In this document: positions 20,277 to 30,563 of the stretch, piece by piece | How the letters are laid out: every line of letters begins with the position of its first letter | How positions within the stretch are numbered: the first letter of the stretch is position 1 | Assembly: GCF_026262505.1 (NCBI RefSeq) | Contig: NC_067207.1 | Span: 24,396,082 to 24,460,081, forward strand | Origin: Trichomonas vaginalis G3 | Taxonomy: Eukaryota > Parabasalia > Trichomonadida > Trichomonadidae | DNA length: 64,000 nt | Direction of reading: 5' to 3' | Position numbers and translations under genes: made by a program | The notes under the pieces: model-generated | Told to the model about the DNA's origin: nothing | Seen by the model: only the letters and a program-made list of their open reading frames with translations | The model's database searches: none

Positions 20277-20704
20277 ATACAAAATTGAAAATAATGTTCT
20301 CAAAACCGCGTTAAATTATTCAATACGTGTTCACCCCTAAATTATTTTATCTATTCAATTTTTAATAGTGAAATTGCTAAGAATGTAATAACATATGATT
20401 TTCAGTGAATAATTTACAATGTATTAAAATTGAGACCATCCTCTCAAAATATCGAATGATAAAAATTTTACCTTAAATTGCATTAGCTATCAATTGTATT
20501 CAAATCTCCAACGTATAAAGTAAACGAATCACTCTTATGGGGTTTGTTGTAAACAGAAATTCATCAAAAGTGACACCTCAGAAAAGCTAAAATATTGAAT
20601 TTTTGGAACTTTTGATAGAGCACGTTTTTAAATATTAATTAAAGTAAATGTATATTTTGTAAAGATTCTTTTTAATAAAAAATAAAATTTTGGAGAAGAA
20701 CACA

Positions 20705-21130
20705 AAATCTTCTGAAAAATAATATCACATAAACTCATATTATTTTCTAATATATAACTATTTTATATAAAAATCAAATTCAATGATCTTAAAAGCGAAG
20801 GATAAACCTCAAAATTTACGAATATAATGAGTGGGAATATAATGCTTATCTATCATAAAACCATATGAAATATTAATTTTTGCTTTACGCCTAATTTTTG
20901 ACGACAATTAGCAAAAAATGTTAAATGTTAACACTCAGTCCATTTGAATATGAAAAATAAAATTGACTTTGATTAAATGTTTTTATTTATCATGCAATTC
21001 TTCTTGCGACCAAAGATTTGAATAAAAGTTCAAAAAATAAGATAGCTTAAAAAGTAATATACGGTAGTGTTTACTAATAGATGAATAGTATATAAATTCT
21101 ATTAAAATGGATTTGATCCAAAAAAATATA
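20705..21130 (+). repeat. Left arm of 426-bp inverted repeat
   Basis: Pairs with 21202-21627. Reading both arms by eye I find about three mismatches in 426 bp, for example near the AAAGATTTG and AAAAAGTAATA segments. The 71-bp spacer 21131-21201 forms the loop. Confidence 0.9.
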
Positions 21131-21201
21131 TAAAATTTGATCATAAATAAAATCGTTTTAAATTACTTCTTCATTTAAATTATAACAATTATTTTTGGTT
21201 T

Positions 21202-21627
21202 TATATTTTTTTGGATCAAATCCATTTTAATAGAATTTATATACTATTCATCTATTAGTAAACACTACCGTATATTATTTTTTAAGCTATCTTATTTTTT
21301 GAAATTTTATTCAAACCTTTGGTCGCAAGAAGAATTGCATGATAAATAAAAACATTTAATCAAAGTCAATTTTATTTTTCATATTCAAATGGACTGAGTG
21401 TTAACATTTAACATTTTTTGCTAATTGTCGTCAAAAATTAGGCGTAAAGCAAAAATTAATATTTCATATGGTTTTATGATAGATAAGCATTATATTCCCA
21501 CTCATTATATTCGTAAATTTTGAGGTTTATCCTTCGCTTTTAAGATCATTGAATTTGATTTTTATATAAAATAGTTATATATTAGAAAATAATATGAGTT
21601 TATGTGATATTATTTTTCAGAAGATTT
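21202..21627 (-). repeat. Right arm of 426-bp inverted repeat
   Basis: Reverse complement of 20705-21130 with equal length. The arms can extrude as a cruciform, or a transcript could fold into a long double-stranded RNA. Confidence 0.9.
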
Positions 21628-21791
21628 CATTCTATATGCCTATGAAAAGTACTCTCAAAACTAACTTTTTCCTAATTATAATTAAATCTAGAATATTGTA
21701 TTATGCTTAGTATTATTTCATTTTTCTCATTCAATTTAGAATTTACAAATGTCAAAAAATTGAGAGTTGTCACTTTTGATGAATTTCTGTT

Positions 21792-22378
21792 TATTACAGG
21801 TTAATTCGGAATTTCCTTGAAAACAGAAATGATTTTATTGGGAACTTTATAAATACGGCCAAAACGTGTATGAATGAACTGTAATTATATTATTTAATTA
21901 TTTTTTGTATCGAAATAAGCGAACATTTAAAATTCTGAATCCCGAGAAATCTTCATTCGATGTTTCTATGATTAAATCAACATTGATTAGTTAACATATT
22001 ATTTGAAACATCCATTCAGGTGATTACATATTAAAGAATATTATCCTTTGCTGTAATTCTTGATTGAATTGTCAAATCATTGTCCAAGTCTTGCTTGTTA
22101 AGCTAAAAAGCTACATGGTATAACTAGTAATCTCTAATATTATATTGCGAGTCATTGATTAACTCAACTATTTAATTTGAAATTTCATATTGAAGCTATT
22201 TGTTGAATAAATGCATTCAAACTCGTATAATATCAGGGATAAAGTACACAAGACCAGGGAAAATAACGAGAAAGGAATAATTATTTGATAATAATTTTGA
22301 AAGTCTCACTTATTGCTTATTCTTCTACAATAAAAAAATATTTGTATGATGATTAGATTATCCTTTAGACAACCGCAT
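21792..22378. other. AT-rich intergenic region
   Basis: Between the foldback element and the profilin 3' end. No gene or RNA seen. Confidence 0.55.
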
Positions 22379-22747
22379 TTAGAGGTTTGATGACATAAGG
22401 TATTGAGCAACCTTGCCAACAGAAGCGGAAAGAGCAGCTGGGTGGAACTGTCCATCTGTGTAGCCAGCGACGATGAGTGTCTTTGTCTTCTGGAGGACGA
22501 CAGCCTGCTTGCCCTTCATGGCGAAGACCATTTCACTGTTAGCCTGGTTGCAAACGAACTTCTCACCAGCATACATGAAGCCAGCAAGAGCTGGGGATGG
22601 TTCAGCGAAGTATGTTGTGTACTTCATGAGTTCATCTTGTGTGGCCTTCCATGTGCCCTCCTTAGCGCAAAGTGTACCCTGAAGGGAAATGATGGCGCAG
22701 CCAGTGGACTGGGTTTTAAGAACAACAAGCTGATCGTTCCAAGACAT
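22379..22747 (-). CDS. PFN: Profilin
   Basis: 122 residues from the ATG at 22747. The N-terminal SWNDQLV strand with its conserved tryptophan and the C-terminal helix (AALSASVGKVAQYLMSSNL) flank the typical profilin sheet, and YTDGQFHPA precedes the last helix. Profilin binds actin monomers and proline-rich tracts and speeds nucleotide exchange, feeding formin- and VASP-driven filament growth. This fits the very actin-rich, shape-changing trichomonad cell. Codon use is strongly biased to C-ending codons, as in abundant proteins. The start is supported by an initiator about 8 bp upstream. Confidence 0.9.
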   Translation of the reverse strand: MSWNDQLVVLKTQSTGCAIISLQGTLCAKEGTWKATQDELMKYTTYFAEPSPALAGFMYAGEKFVCNQANSEMVFAMKGKQAVVLQKTKTLIVAGYTDGQFHPAALSASVGKVAQYLMSSNL

Positions 22748-22754
22748 TCTCTTG

Positions 22755-22767
22755 AAAAATGAAGTGA
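22755..22767 (-). promoter_or_regulatory. Initiator element (Inr) of profilin
   Basis: Read on the minus strand this is TCACTTCATTTTT, a good match to the trichomonad initiator, placed so that the leader would be about 18 nt. Confidence 0.6.
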
Positions 22768-23708
22768 AATATTTGTGATAATTCAATAATTTTTTATTTT
22801 AGTTATGTAGAAATAATGTGCATAACTACTAGAGTTCTATAATGGTGTATTTTATAAGTGATATGAATTTGAGATAATAAATTTCAGAAATCATTTGAGA
22901 ATTATCGTTAGCGTCTTCAAAATATATCCGATAGCGAATCATGAAAAATTAGGGTGCCTCATCAATGAGCTATACAATAATTAGATAATAACTGATAAAA
23001 AAATTTTTGCTTTCAATTTCTTGATTGTGGGTGGGGACGAATTGTGTTGTCACATAAACGTATACGGTTTTTCATATTTAAATTTGCAATCCGAGCTATT
23101 TTCGAAAAAATACGTCAGGTTTGTAAAAAATAAAGCGATATTAATTCGAATCCTTAAAATAGTCTCTCTTATAACGAATACTGCATGAATATAGTCAATA
23201 AGCATCGAGATTTTAACTTTCTTGCCAATGAATTAATTTAGGTATTTAGAACTCAGAAGTTATTCCATAACACTGACATCCTATAGATACTTACATCTAC
23301 ATAGCTATTCATTATATTGACAATATTTTTGTAGAGATTTTTGCCCAACCACTGTTTCGTTTATATCAATAAATATTTATCATATCAATGCAGTATACAT
23401 GATTGTTCCAATCATGCAAGGCCGAAAGAAAGACCATCGAATATGAATAAAGGTATTAATGAAGAATTGGCATGCTATGATTTGCAACATACATAACATG
23501 CAGGTATATATCAAAACTATAATACAAGTCATAATGATGAGTATATTTTTTAATTTGAATCTTAATATTTTACTAAAACTTCAAGAATAAGTATTATAGA
23601 TAACAAATTCTATTGAATTCAAACAAATGAAATGAATGTATAGGCCATAAATAATAATTTTTGAGAAAAATTATTTTTTTTTCTAAAAAAACCAATTATA
23701 TAAAAACT
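22768..23708. other. AT-rich intergenic region
   Basis: Almost 1 kb between two minus-strand genes without recognisable content. Confidence 0.55.
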
Positions 23709-25154
23709 TTATTCTGCAGCAGCCTCTTCAGCAGCATGCTTACGGTGCTTACGATGTTTCTTCTTTGGAGCAGCTTCTTCGTTAATTTGGAAATCAGCCT
23801 GTTCTTTATAAGCCGGAGCTTGTTCTTCAACCTGTTGTAATGCATCACCCTTCTCAGCTCTAGCGGCAGCAGTCATAGATTCCTGCTCTTTTATCTTTGC
23901 GCGAGACATGGCAAATTTAACATTTTGACCTTGTCTCTGATGAATTCTGTTTTCGATGTATTCTCTATCCTGTACACCAATAGTAAGTGATGGCTCATCA
24001 GTGTAGTTATCAACACGTGATGAAAGAGAGATCTTTGAAGCAAGAGATCTTGCAATTTGGCCTTTGAGCTTTGGATACTTAGCTGCTTCAGCGGAAGTGA
24101 CGAGCTTGGCATGGTAGATGTAGCCGTACTTCGGTGTGGGCTTATGTTCCTTAATTGCTCTGAAAAGTGCTTTCTCAGCTCCATATACTTGGACTGTAGA
24201 AGAAGCGAGCTTGGCAAGCTGCTGGAGAGAACCGGCATGTGCAATAAGACGGCTGCCGACGGTCTCTCCGACAAGTTCTGTAAGGTTTGGTGCAATGGCC
24301 ATCATTCTGACACGAACGTAGTCGGCGATTTCGTTTCTGAAGCCTGTAAGTTCGATAACTTGCTCGCAGAGTGCTTGGATGCAGGCAAGATCTGCATCAG
24401 AAAGCTCTGTACCGATAGATCTTTGTGCAATTCTGACAACTTCTTCAGATTGCTCGGCGTTGAGGAGCTTGTCGAGTTCCTCCTTGCACTCAACAACTTT
24501 CTCACGACGGCCGACCTTGAGAACGATGTTTGCGTAGATGAAGTTATCTGATGTGACGTTCTTGAGTTCTGGGAAGTGCCAGCCGTACCATTCACGAACG
24601 CGCATACCGTAGTTGTTAAGTTCCTTGTCAAGTTCTTCGAGTAAGTTAACAGAATGAACAATCATTGAATCAACTTTGGATGGAGAGAATTTGAGGATTT
24701 TAGAGCTAAGCTCGTGTGATACACCAAGTTCAAGTTGACGGAATGTGTCTTCAGAAACTGCTGGAATGAGATGCTCAATTTGAGAACGAATAAGACGGAA
24801 AATTTCTGGGACTGCTTGACCTGAGGATGCAACACATTCAATTCCAAGTACATCCTTGATGGCATGAGCAAGATTTGCATCACTTACTTGAAGCTGATCT
24901 TTGATTCCTTTGCTAACAATGTTTGTTTTGAGGAAATTGCTAAGTGAATCATCAACTTCAGAGTTCATGAGCTTCTGCATTGCTTCAACGGACTCTGATG
25001 TCTTTGTAAATGGTTCGAATGCTTGAAGAGATACAACTTTTGATGCTTGCTTTGGATTTGAGAATGCGGCACAGAGGTCATCCTTGGAAAGAACGCCCTC
25101 ATTGTCCACACGCCATAATGTGTAGCCGGCTGCTGTTTCGAAAAGGACTAACAT
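23709..25154 (-). CDS. NOP58: NOP58 (box C/D snoRNP core protein)
   Basis: 481 residues from the ATG at 25154, which gives the canonical start MLVLFETAAGYTLWRV. Domains in order: NOP5NT N-terminus, coiled-coil/NOSIC region around 155-300 (MRVREWYGWHFPELKNVTSD), and the Nop RNA-binding domain with SRLIAHAGSLQQLAKLASST, VQVYGAEKALFRAI and the K/R-rich KYGYIYHAKLV loop. The tail is lysine/histidine-rich (KKKHRKHRKH). With NOP56, fibrillarin and 15.5K it forms the nucleolar particle that guides 2'-O-methylation of rRNA. Length and tail type fit NOP58 better than NOP56 or PRP31. Confidence 0.95.
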   Translation of the reverse strand: MLVLFETAAGYTLWRVDNEGVLSKDDLCAAFSNPKQASKVVSLQAFEPFTKTSESVEAMQKLMNSEVDDSLSNFLKTNIVSKGIKDQLQVSDANLAHAIKDVLGIECVASSGQAVPEIFRLIRSQIEHLIPAVSEDTFRQLELGVSHELSSKILKFSPSKVDSMIVHSVNLLEELDKELNNYGMRVREWYGWHFPELKNVTSDNFIYANIVLKVGRREKVVECKEELDKLLNAEQSEEVVRIAQRSIGTELSDADLACIQALCEQVIELTGFRNEIADYVRVRMMAIAPNLTELVGETVGSRLIAHAGSLQQLAKLASSTVQVYGAEKALFRAIKEHKPTPKYGYIYHAKLVTSAEAAKYPKLKGQIARSLASKISLSSRVDNYTDEPSLTIGVQDREYIENRIHQRQGQNVKFAMSRAKIKEQESMTAAARAEKGDALQQVEEQAPAYKEQADFQINEEAAPKKKHRKHRKHAAEEAAAE

Positions 25155-25672
25155 AAGCCAAGTGGTGCACGAATTTGAGAGGGTCTGGTCGATTTTATCA
25201 ATCAAGACAAAATCTCTTTACTTTTTTATATTTGTCTTATTAAAAATATAAGTTCAGATCATATATGCTATCTTATTTATCCGATAATGTTCACCAAAAT
25301 TCTTTAATTTATCATTCAGCCAAATTCAAAACTAGTGCTACAGCCAATATGAATCAATCAGTAAAATACGTTTCTATTACACAAATATATCCAGCAGTTA
25401 GGGAATACAAAGTCTGAAATTTAAAATATATATCCAGATATTACTTGTTATAAGCGAACATCTATGGGGAATTATGATTCACCTAGAAGTATTTCTATAC
25501 AGTATAAGCTGTGGATTAAACTCAATGGAATTAATTTCAAAAAATATTAACAGAATAACATGTTAAAGAGATATCAATAGTAAAATTATTATTAGATTGA
25601 TTTTTGTGCATTTGTATTTTTGTTAAAAACTAAAACATATTTGAAATGTTTTTATAATATGAAATGTAATGT
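25155..25672. other. AT-rich intergenic region
   Basis: Spacer upstream of NOP58 and downstream of uS15. No feature recognised. Confidence 0.55.
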
Positions 25673-26128
25673 TTAAGCAACGAGAGCAGAAGCTGTCTGA
25701 GCGTTGTACTTCCAGTTTGGAGCAAGAACACGGCGGGTCTTGTAGTAACGTGTAAGACGGTGAATACGAGACTCGATAAGGATAAGACGGTACTTGCCAT
25801 CAACATCGTGCTTGGCGTGTTCGAGGTGCTTGCGAACGTTTGTAGCCTTCTTGATAAGGTGGTAAAGTTCTTCTGGAAGAGCTGGAGCGAGGCCATTAGC
25901 CTTAAGGATACGGAGGACCTTAACGCCTGTGACAGCGCGGACCATACCAACGCCATTGCGGTCACGAAGAAGAGCGCCGATCTGTGATGGGCGAACACCC
26001 TTCTTAGCATAATCGCAGATCATCTGGACGCAGTTCTCAGCAGAGAGCTGGAGCCAGTGTGGGGCTGAACGACGGTATGGGCATGTTGAGGAGCTGATAC
26101 CTTTGCCTTGGGAGTGAAGACGACCCAT
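25673..26128 (-). CDS. RPS13: 40S ribosomal protein S13 (uS15)
   Basis: 151 residues, exactly the eukaryotic size. The conserved start [20 protein letters not shown], the central [19 protein letters not shown] block, and the uS15 core ([20 protein letters not shown] followed by [20 protein letters not shown]) are present. The protein binds the central domain of 18S rRNA in the small subunit. Codon use is strongly biased, as expected for a ribosomal protein. Confidence 0.97.
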   Translation of the reverse strand: MGRLHSQGKGISSSTCPYRRSAPHWLQLSAENCVQMICDYAKKGVRPSQIGALLRDRNGVGMVRAVTGVKVLRILKANGLAPALPEELYHLIKKATNVRKHLEHAKHDVDGKYRLILIESRIHRLTRYYKTRRVLAPNWKYNAQTASALVA

Positions 26129-26516
26129 TGAAAAGAAAAGGTCGCTCCATGACGATTATTTTACCCTCAAAATAAAATTCGGGCCAATGGCAATTGTTCT
26201 TAGATTGACGAATATTCTATAAGTACACAAGATGGTGATCCTAAATAACTTAAGAAATAAGAGTTTCGATAGATCAATATTTTTATCAAATCTTGAATTT
26301 CGACATATAGGCTTTGAGATTTTACATGATTGCCAAAAATGATCAAGGAAATTCTTTTCAAACATGAACAGTTGCATAAAATAGCATTTTGTTGATAAAT
26401 GTGAAAATTTCTTGAATTATAATAAAGGACAAAACAAATATTTAGTATAATGCAATAAAATTAAGCAAAGAGTACAACATGATAAGTAAAACATCTATTT
26501 GCAATCAAAACAAAAA
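26129..26516. other. AT-rich intergenic region
   Basis: Spacer between minus-strand genes. A 73-codon frame at 26156-26377 shows no family features. Confidence 0.5.
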
Positions 26517-27701
26517 TTAAAATCGAAGTGGAGGTTCTTCATCAACAAATGAAGCTTCATCAACCTTATTTCCATTTTCAAGATAAGAACTTTCAGGGTT
26601 GTTATCAAAGAATTCAAGTTTTTCAAACAGCGGGAACGTAGTTTGAAGTAAACCGTCTTCTTCTGGTTTTGTAGCAATTTGAGGAGTTTCTTTCGGTTCC
26701 TCTACATCATCATCAGAGTCTCTGCTCTTGAAGAATGAAATATCATCTTCATCACCTATGAAAGTAACGCCACTATCTTCTTCAACAGGTTCTGGCGGTG
26801 GTGAATCAGGTTCTCTGATAGGAATCGGTTCAGGCGGTTTTTCTTCCTTTGTTGGAGAAGTTTTCTTTGATTTTTTAATTTTCTTTTTGACTTTTTCTTT
26901 AGATGTGGATTCGAGTTCATCATCCTCAAGCATTTGCTGAACATTTTTATTAGGTATGGTTTCAATCTTACTATCTTCTTCTATTTCACTATTTTCATAA
27001 AATCTTACTTTCTTTCTTGGCGGTGGCCTAGTAGGAGTATCAGGTTCCACTTTAATAATCTTTCTAATTTCAGGCGATGGAGGTTTTTCTGTTTCATCTA
27101 GATCATTTACGTTCAAATGAATACTATCTTCATCAACGGGAAGAATGACATTGTTTTTCTCAGCTTTATCAGGAATACTATTGCTAATAGATGATAATCT
27201 GTTTGTAATTCCTTCTACATTTGTTGAAATATGTTCATGATTATTGATCAAACAATTCCAATGGTGTAATTGCTGTGGATGCTTTTCTTGAATATGATTT
27301 TGTAAGGTTTCTGCTGATTTAAACATCTTTCTGCAAATAGGACATCTATCAACATCGTTTTTAATTTTATTAATCAACAAACGAGCCTTATCATATGTAG
27401 TTTGTAATGAATTATATTGATCTTTGAGTGTTTGAATCTCTTCTTTATTGGCCACTTGCATTTCAATGAGAGCATTACATGAAAGCTGACACAATCGAAG
27501 GAATTTAGGCATTAATTCCTGTCTGTATTCCGAGTAATTATTTGTTATTTGAAATTTGCGGAATCCTTTAATAAAACATTTTAATTGACTGTTTTTATCG
27601 GCACCAGAAGTCAACTCTTCGACATCAAACGAGTCAACAAAGTCCCAGTTGATTCCCGGTTGTGAATTAGAGCTTCTGCTGTTCCTTCTAGAGGATTTCA
27701 T
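26517..27701 (-). CDS. DZIP1-like: DZIP1-like zinc finger protein
   Basis: 394 residues. The N-terminal ~115 residues (INWDFVDSFDVEELTSGADK, CFIKGFRKFQI, LRLCQLSCNALIEMQ, then a coiled coil) follow the Dzip-like N-terminal domain. A single C2H2 finger comes next at C120, C123, H136 and H141 (CPICRKMFKSAETLQNHIQE). The rest is disordered and acidic, with basic patches (KKKIKKSKKTSPTKE). DZIP1 and DZIP1L act at the ciliary base and transition zone, which is plausible in a cell with several flagella. The match is by domain order and motif, so function is inference. Confidence 0.7.
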   Translation of the reverse strand: MKSSRRNSRSSNSQPGINWDFVDSFDVEELTSGADKNSQLKCFIKGFRKFQITNNYSEYRQELMPKFLRLCQLSCNALIEMQVANKEEIQTLKDQYNSLQTTYDKARLLINKIKNDVDRCPICRKMFKSAETLQNHIQEKHPQQLHHWNCLINNHEHISTNVEGITNRLSSISNSIPDKAEKNNVILPVDEDSIHLNVNDLDETEKPPSPEIRKIIKVEPDTPTRPPPRKKVRFYENSEIEEDSKIETIPNKNVQQMLEDDELESTSKEKVKKKIKKSKKTSPTKEEKPPEPIPIREPDSPPPEPVEEDSGVTFIGDEDDISFFKSRDSDDDVEEPKETPQIATKPEEDGLLQTTFPLFEKLEFFDNNPESSYLENGNKVDEASFVDEEPPLRF

Positions 27702-28198
27702 TTAAAATCTTGTTTAATTTTCTCGTATAAAATCGTACGTTGAAAATTTTATATTCAAAAATTGGCAAAAAGACAAAGTTTACAAATGTCAAAAATTATT
27801 TGGCAAATAATTGCTTGCTGCATTATATGAATAAAGATAACTATATAAGTTCATTTCTTTATATTTGATTTGCACAATTCTGTGAATGTGATCCAATTCT
27901 AGAAATATTGCATGTTTTCACTTAATTTATCAATGAAAATGTTCTCATTATTCTTATTATCAACATATATTCTGGACCCGGCCTAGAGGAGAACAAGATA
28001 GTTCAATGTATTTATATTGTTATCAATAGATATATTAAATATGATCGAAATCAAGCTTGAATCATATCTGAAACGATATAATTAGAATTTTATAAGTAAA
28101 ATGTAATAACATTTGATAGTACAAGATAGTTTTGCTATTAAATATGCTAATTATCATATGAAATCCTGATTTTTCTCAAAAAGTTTTTTCAGTGAAAA
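27702..28198. other. AT-rich intergenic region
   Basis: Divergent spacer of about 500 bp. Nothing recognised. Confidence 0.55.
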
Positions 28199-28402
28199 AT
28201 GTCGGACACGCAAAGGCCGACTGCAAATAATATTTTTGCAGAAGCAATCAGAAAACTAATGGAAGATAGTGAAAACAATTCATGCATCGGAAATCTCGCA
28301 CAAATTTCTCAACTTTTAGTAAAAATCGATTCTCAAGTTCCAGGAGCTGCTGAAGCACTCCTGTCAGTAATACTTACTAATTTCAGGCAAGCATATAATT
28401 GA
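28199..28402 (+). CDS. Small helical hypothetical protein
   Basis: 67 residues (MSDTQRPTANNIFAEAIRKL onward). The composition alternates charged and hydrophobic residues compatible with two or three amphipathic helices (NLAQISQLLVKIDSQV, AAEALLSVILTNFRQAY). The regular composition and clean ATG argue for a real small gene, perhaps a subunit of a complex. No family recognised. Confidence 0.5.
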   Translation: MSDTQRPTANNIFAEAIRKLMEDSENNSCIGNLAQISQLLVKIDSQVPGAAEALLSVILTNFRQAYN

Positions 28403-28812
28403 CATTTTTATTGCGGATTTTGTTTTTGTTATGATAAACTGTCTTTATCTTTAACTTGATTCTTTCTTTTTACAAATGTATCGATATAACTACTCAAATG
28501 CAGCACCATTTCTCATTCAAAGTTATTGGATGACATCAATTGAAATCGATTTTTTTTTTAATATTGGAATTTTGAACTTTATTATACCGCACAGATGCAT
28601 AATAATCTCTATAATGAAGAATATTCTAGCTCTCCAACGCATTATGAGAAAAAATCTGATTGATTTTTGTTACGTATACGACCAAATGTGCTAAAGTCAA
28701 TAAAAATATATTATAAACGTAATAAGAACTCTATTTCTAATAATAAATTTAGGAAAATTTTAATAGGGCGACTTCTTTGAAAATGTGATCGTTGGCCTTT
28801 CGAAATGTCTGA
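28403..28812. other. Intergenic region upstream of eL6
   Basis: No convincing gene. It includes ATG 28805, which would start the neighbouring ribosomal protein if it were in frame. Confidence 0.5.
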
Positions 28813-29259
28813 GCTTCTTTCATTGCTCCAATCACTAAGAAGAATATCAAGAGACCAACATGGAGAGGTATCCCACGTATTTCCTTCACACGCCCAGCTG
28901 TTGCTGCTGAAGTTGACCCACTTGTCAAGCCAACATGCGCTGCTAAGGCCGTCGAAACACGCCAATCCCTCAAGGTTGGTACAGTCGTTATCTTTGTTGG
29001 TGGTGAACACCAGGGCAAGCGCGCTGTTGTTGTTGCTGACCAGGGAGCTGGTATTGTTAAGGTTGCTGGCCCAGTTGTCCCAGTCAACGAAATTTCTCAA
29101 GACTACTTAATCGCAACATCTACATCAATCGAGGTTGCTGCCAACGCTACAGAAGCTCAGGTTGAGGCTGCTGCTGCTAAGGTCCCAGAAATGGTCGAGT
29201 ACCTTAAGGCCCCATTCACAATCAAGAAGGGAGACCGTGTCCACCTTATGAAGTTCTAA
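28813..29259 (+). pseudogene. RPL6: 60S ribosomal protein L6 (eL6), frame open but without an in-frame start
   Basis: 148 codons read clearly as eL6: ITKKNIKRPTWRGIPRISFT, then LKVGTVVIFVGGEHQGKRAV (KOW-like fold), VVADQGAGIVKVAGPVVPVN, and the hallmark YLIATSTSIEVA. The tail is FTIKKGDRVHLMKF. The frame is preceded at once by TGA (28810-28812). The only nearby ATG (28805, MSE) is one base out of register. A single-base deletion after the third codon, or a sequence error, would explain this. Codon choice is that of a highly expressed gene and the rest is undamaged, so the lesion is recent or artefactual. Longer frames on the opposite strand are shadows. Confidence 0.8.
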
Positions 29260-29574
29260 GTTGCCTAAATCTATATTTGTCTTCAAATCCAAAAATTATT
29301 TTTTATTTTTCAATAATTTTGTCCATAAACAATATCTCAATCCTTAATTCAGGAAGGATATCATCTACAAACAATAGTAATCTCATTAAATTTCATGATA
29401 AAACCAAAATTTAATATTAATATGGGAATTATTACCAGATAACTTAATATTTTTCCAATTATCAAAAACAGATTAATTTGCTTTACAGACAGAATCAATA
29501 GCAATGAAAATCTTTTCAAAATCTCTATTATTTATAATAACAAAACAAAATACGCACAACATAGAATAATTATT
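29260..29574. other. Spacer between convergent genes
   Basis: AT-rich convergent 3' ends. Nothing else seen. Confidence 0.55.
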
Positions 29575-30405
29575 CTATGCAGAAGCATCTTCTGCAAAAG
29601 CAACACCTTCACGCTCTAAAATTTCTTTAAGTTTTGAAAGTGTTATTTTTACGCCTCCATTTGTCATCTCTCTGAATAATGACATTAATGGTATCGGATT
29701 GTAGACTAAAATATCCTCATAATATTGACTCTTTAATCTAATAAAGTCAATAGGTCCGAGTATTTGATTTCTGGCTGAGCTCTTCTTATTTAATGCTTCC
29801 CATATCCTTATTAACTTTGAAATAGCCGATGATCTTGTGGTGAATCGAAATCCATATTTCTTTAATTCATTTTCAAGGTCTTTATCAGTCATAGATTCAA
29901 ATATTGGTGGATCTTGAACATCTTGATGGGTGGTACATCCATATTCTTGAAGTATATCTTGTACATCCCTTAAATATTTTTCACGTAATAATCTAAGTTT
30001 TTCATTCATTTGTTCTGTAACACTTCTATTATCCTCATGGTGGATAGTAACATGCTCTTCGTTTTCATTGAAAATTTCTTCGTCTTCTTCTAATTCTGCA
30101 TTATCTGAAGAGTCATTACCATGCGGAAGAGAAAAATTCACTTGCGATGGCTGTGGAGGTGTATTCGGTATTGGAGGTGGTTCGTTATCTGATCCATATG
30201 ATAATTGCTCGACATTATCATCAAGAAGAATCGTATCTGGGATAGTTGGTGGAGAATTACGCTCAATATCAATTTTGCTTTTAACATCAATTAAAACTAC
30301 GTCATCATCCGAAGAAGAAGAATGATTTGATTTTGGTATTTCTTTATTTTTGAAAGAATTCGGAGGTGTTGGATCGTGATTGATTGTTCCTGTATCATGG
30401 TTCAT
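29575..30405 (-). CDS. SLX4-like: SLX4 homologue (structure-specific endonuclease scaffold)
   Basis: 276 residues from the first in-frame ATG (30405); the open frame reaches 30501 through DSDDEPDIYYEY without an ATG, so the N-terminus is uncertain. The N-terminal half is acidic and disordered. The C-terminal part matches the SLX4 conserved domain: a helix-turn-helix segment (MTDKDLENELKKYGFRFTTR, SSAISKLIRIWEAL) and then the terminal segment YYEDILVYNPIPLMSLFREM and LKEILEREGVAF, which parallels the LRYQPLELAGLQ and LLDFLDAHCITF end of human SLX4. This domain binds SLX1. The complex cuts branched DNA and Holliday junctions. The protein is much shorter than animal SLX4. Confidence 0.75.
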   Translation of the reverse strand: MNHDTGTINHDPTPPNSFKNKEIPKSNHSSSSDDDVVLIDVKSKIDIERNSPPTIPDTILLDDNVEQLSYGSDNEPPPIPNTPPQPSQVNFSLPHGNDSSDNAELEEDEEIFNENEEHVTIHHEDNRSVTEQMNEKLRLLREKYLRDVQDILQEYGCTTHQDVQDPPIFESMTDKDLENELKKYGFRFTTRSSAISKLIRIWEALNKKSSARNQILGPIDFIRLKSQYYEDILVYNPIPLMSLFREMTNGGVKITLSKLKEILEREGVAFAEDASA

Positions 30406-30563
30406 ATACTCATAATAAATATCAGGTTCGTCGTCTGAATCTTCCGTTTTTTCTTGAACTTTAAAAATTGAATAGACACAAGAATTTTGACATAGTGTCA
30501 AATTTTTCTTGGATTTATGACCAATTTACAAGATTTTAGAAATTTCAGAAGACAATAAAAATC

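Larger units (their letters stand above)
20552..21791. mobile_element. Foldback/MITE-like DNA element with TA target site
   Basis: A 1,240-bp unit bounded by 24-bp identical inverted ends (AACAGAAATTCATCAAAAGT continuing GACA on the left; its complement at 21768-21791) and flanked on both sides by TA. That pattern matches Tc1/mariner-type insertion. It encodes no transposase. Most of it is a pair of inverted arms (20705-21130 and 21202-21627). It is therefore probably a non-autonomous derivative mobilised by a mariner-type transposase elsewhere in the genome. Whether the family is Tvmar1 cannot be told without its end sequence. Confidence 0.75.

Noticed and set aside
28711-29110. Long open frames on both strands over the eL6 gene
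   Set aside because: The opposite frames have tryptophan/asparagine-rich or low-complexity translations. The eL6 frame matches a known family across its full length.
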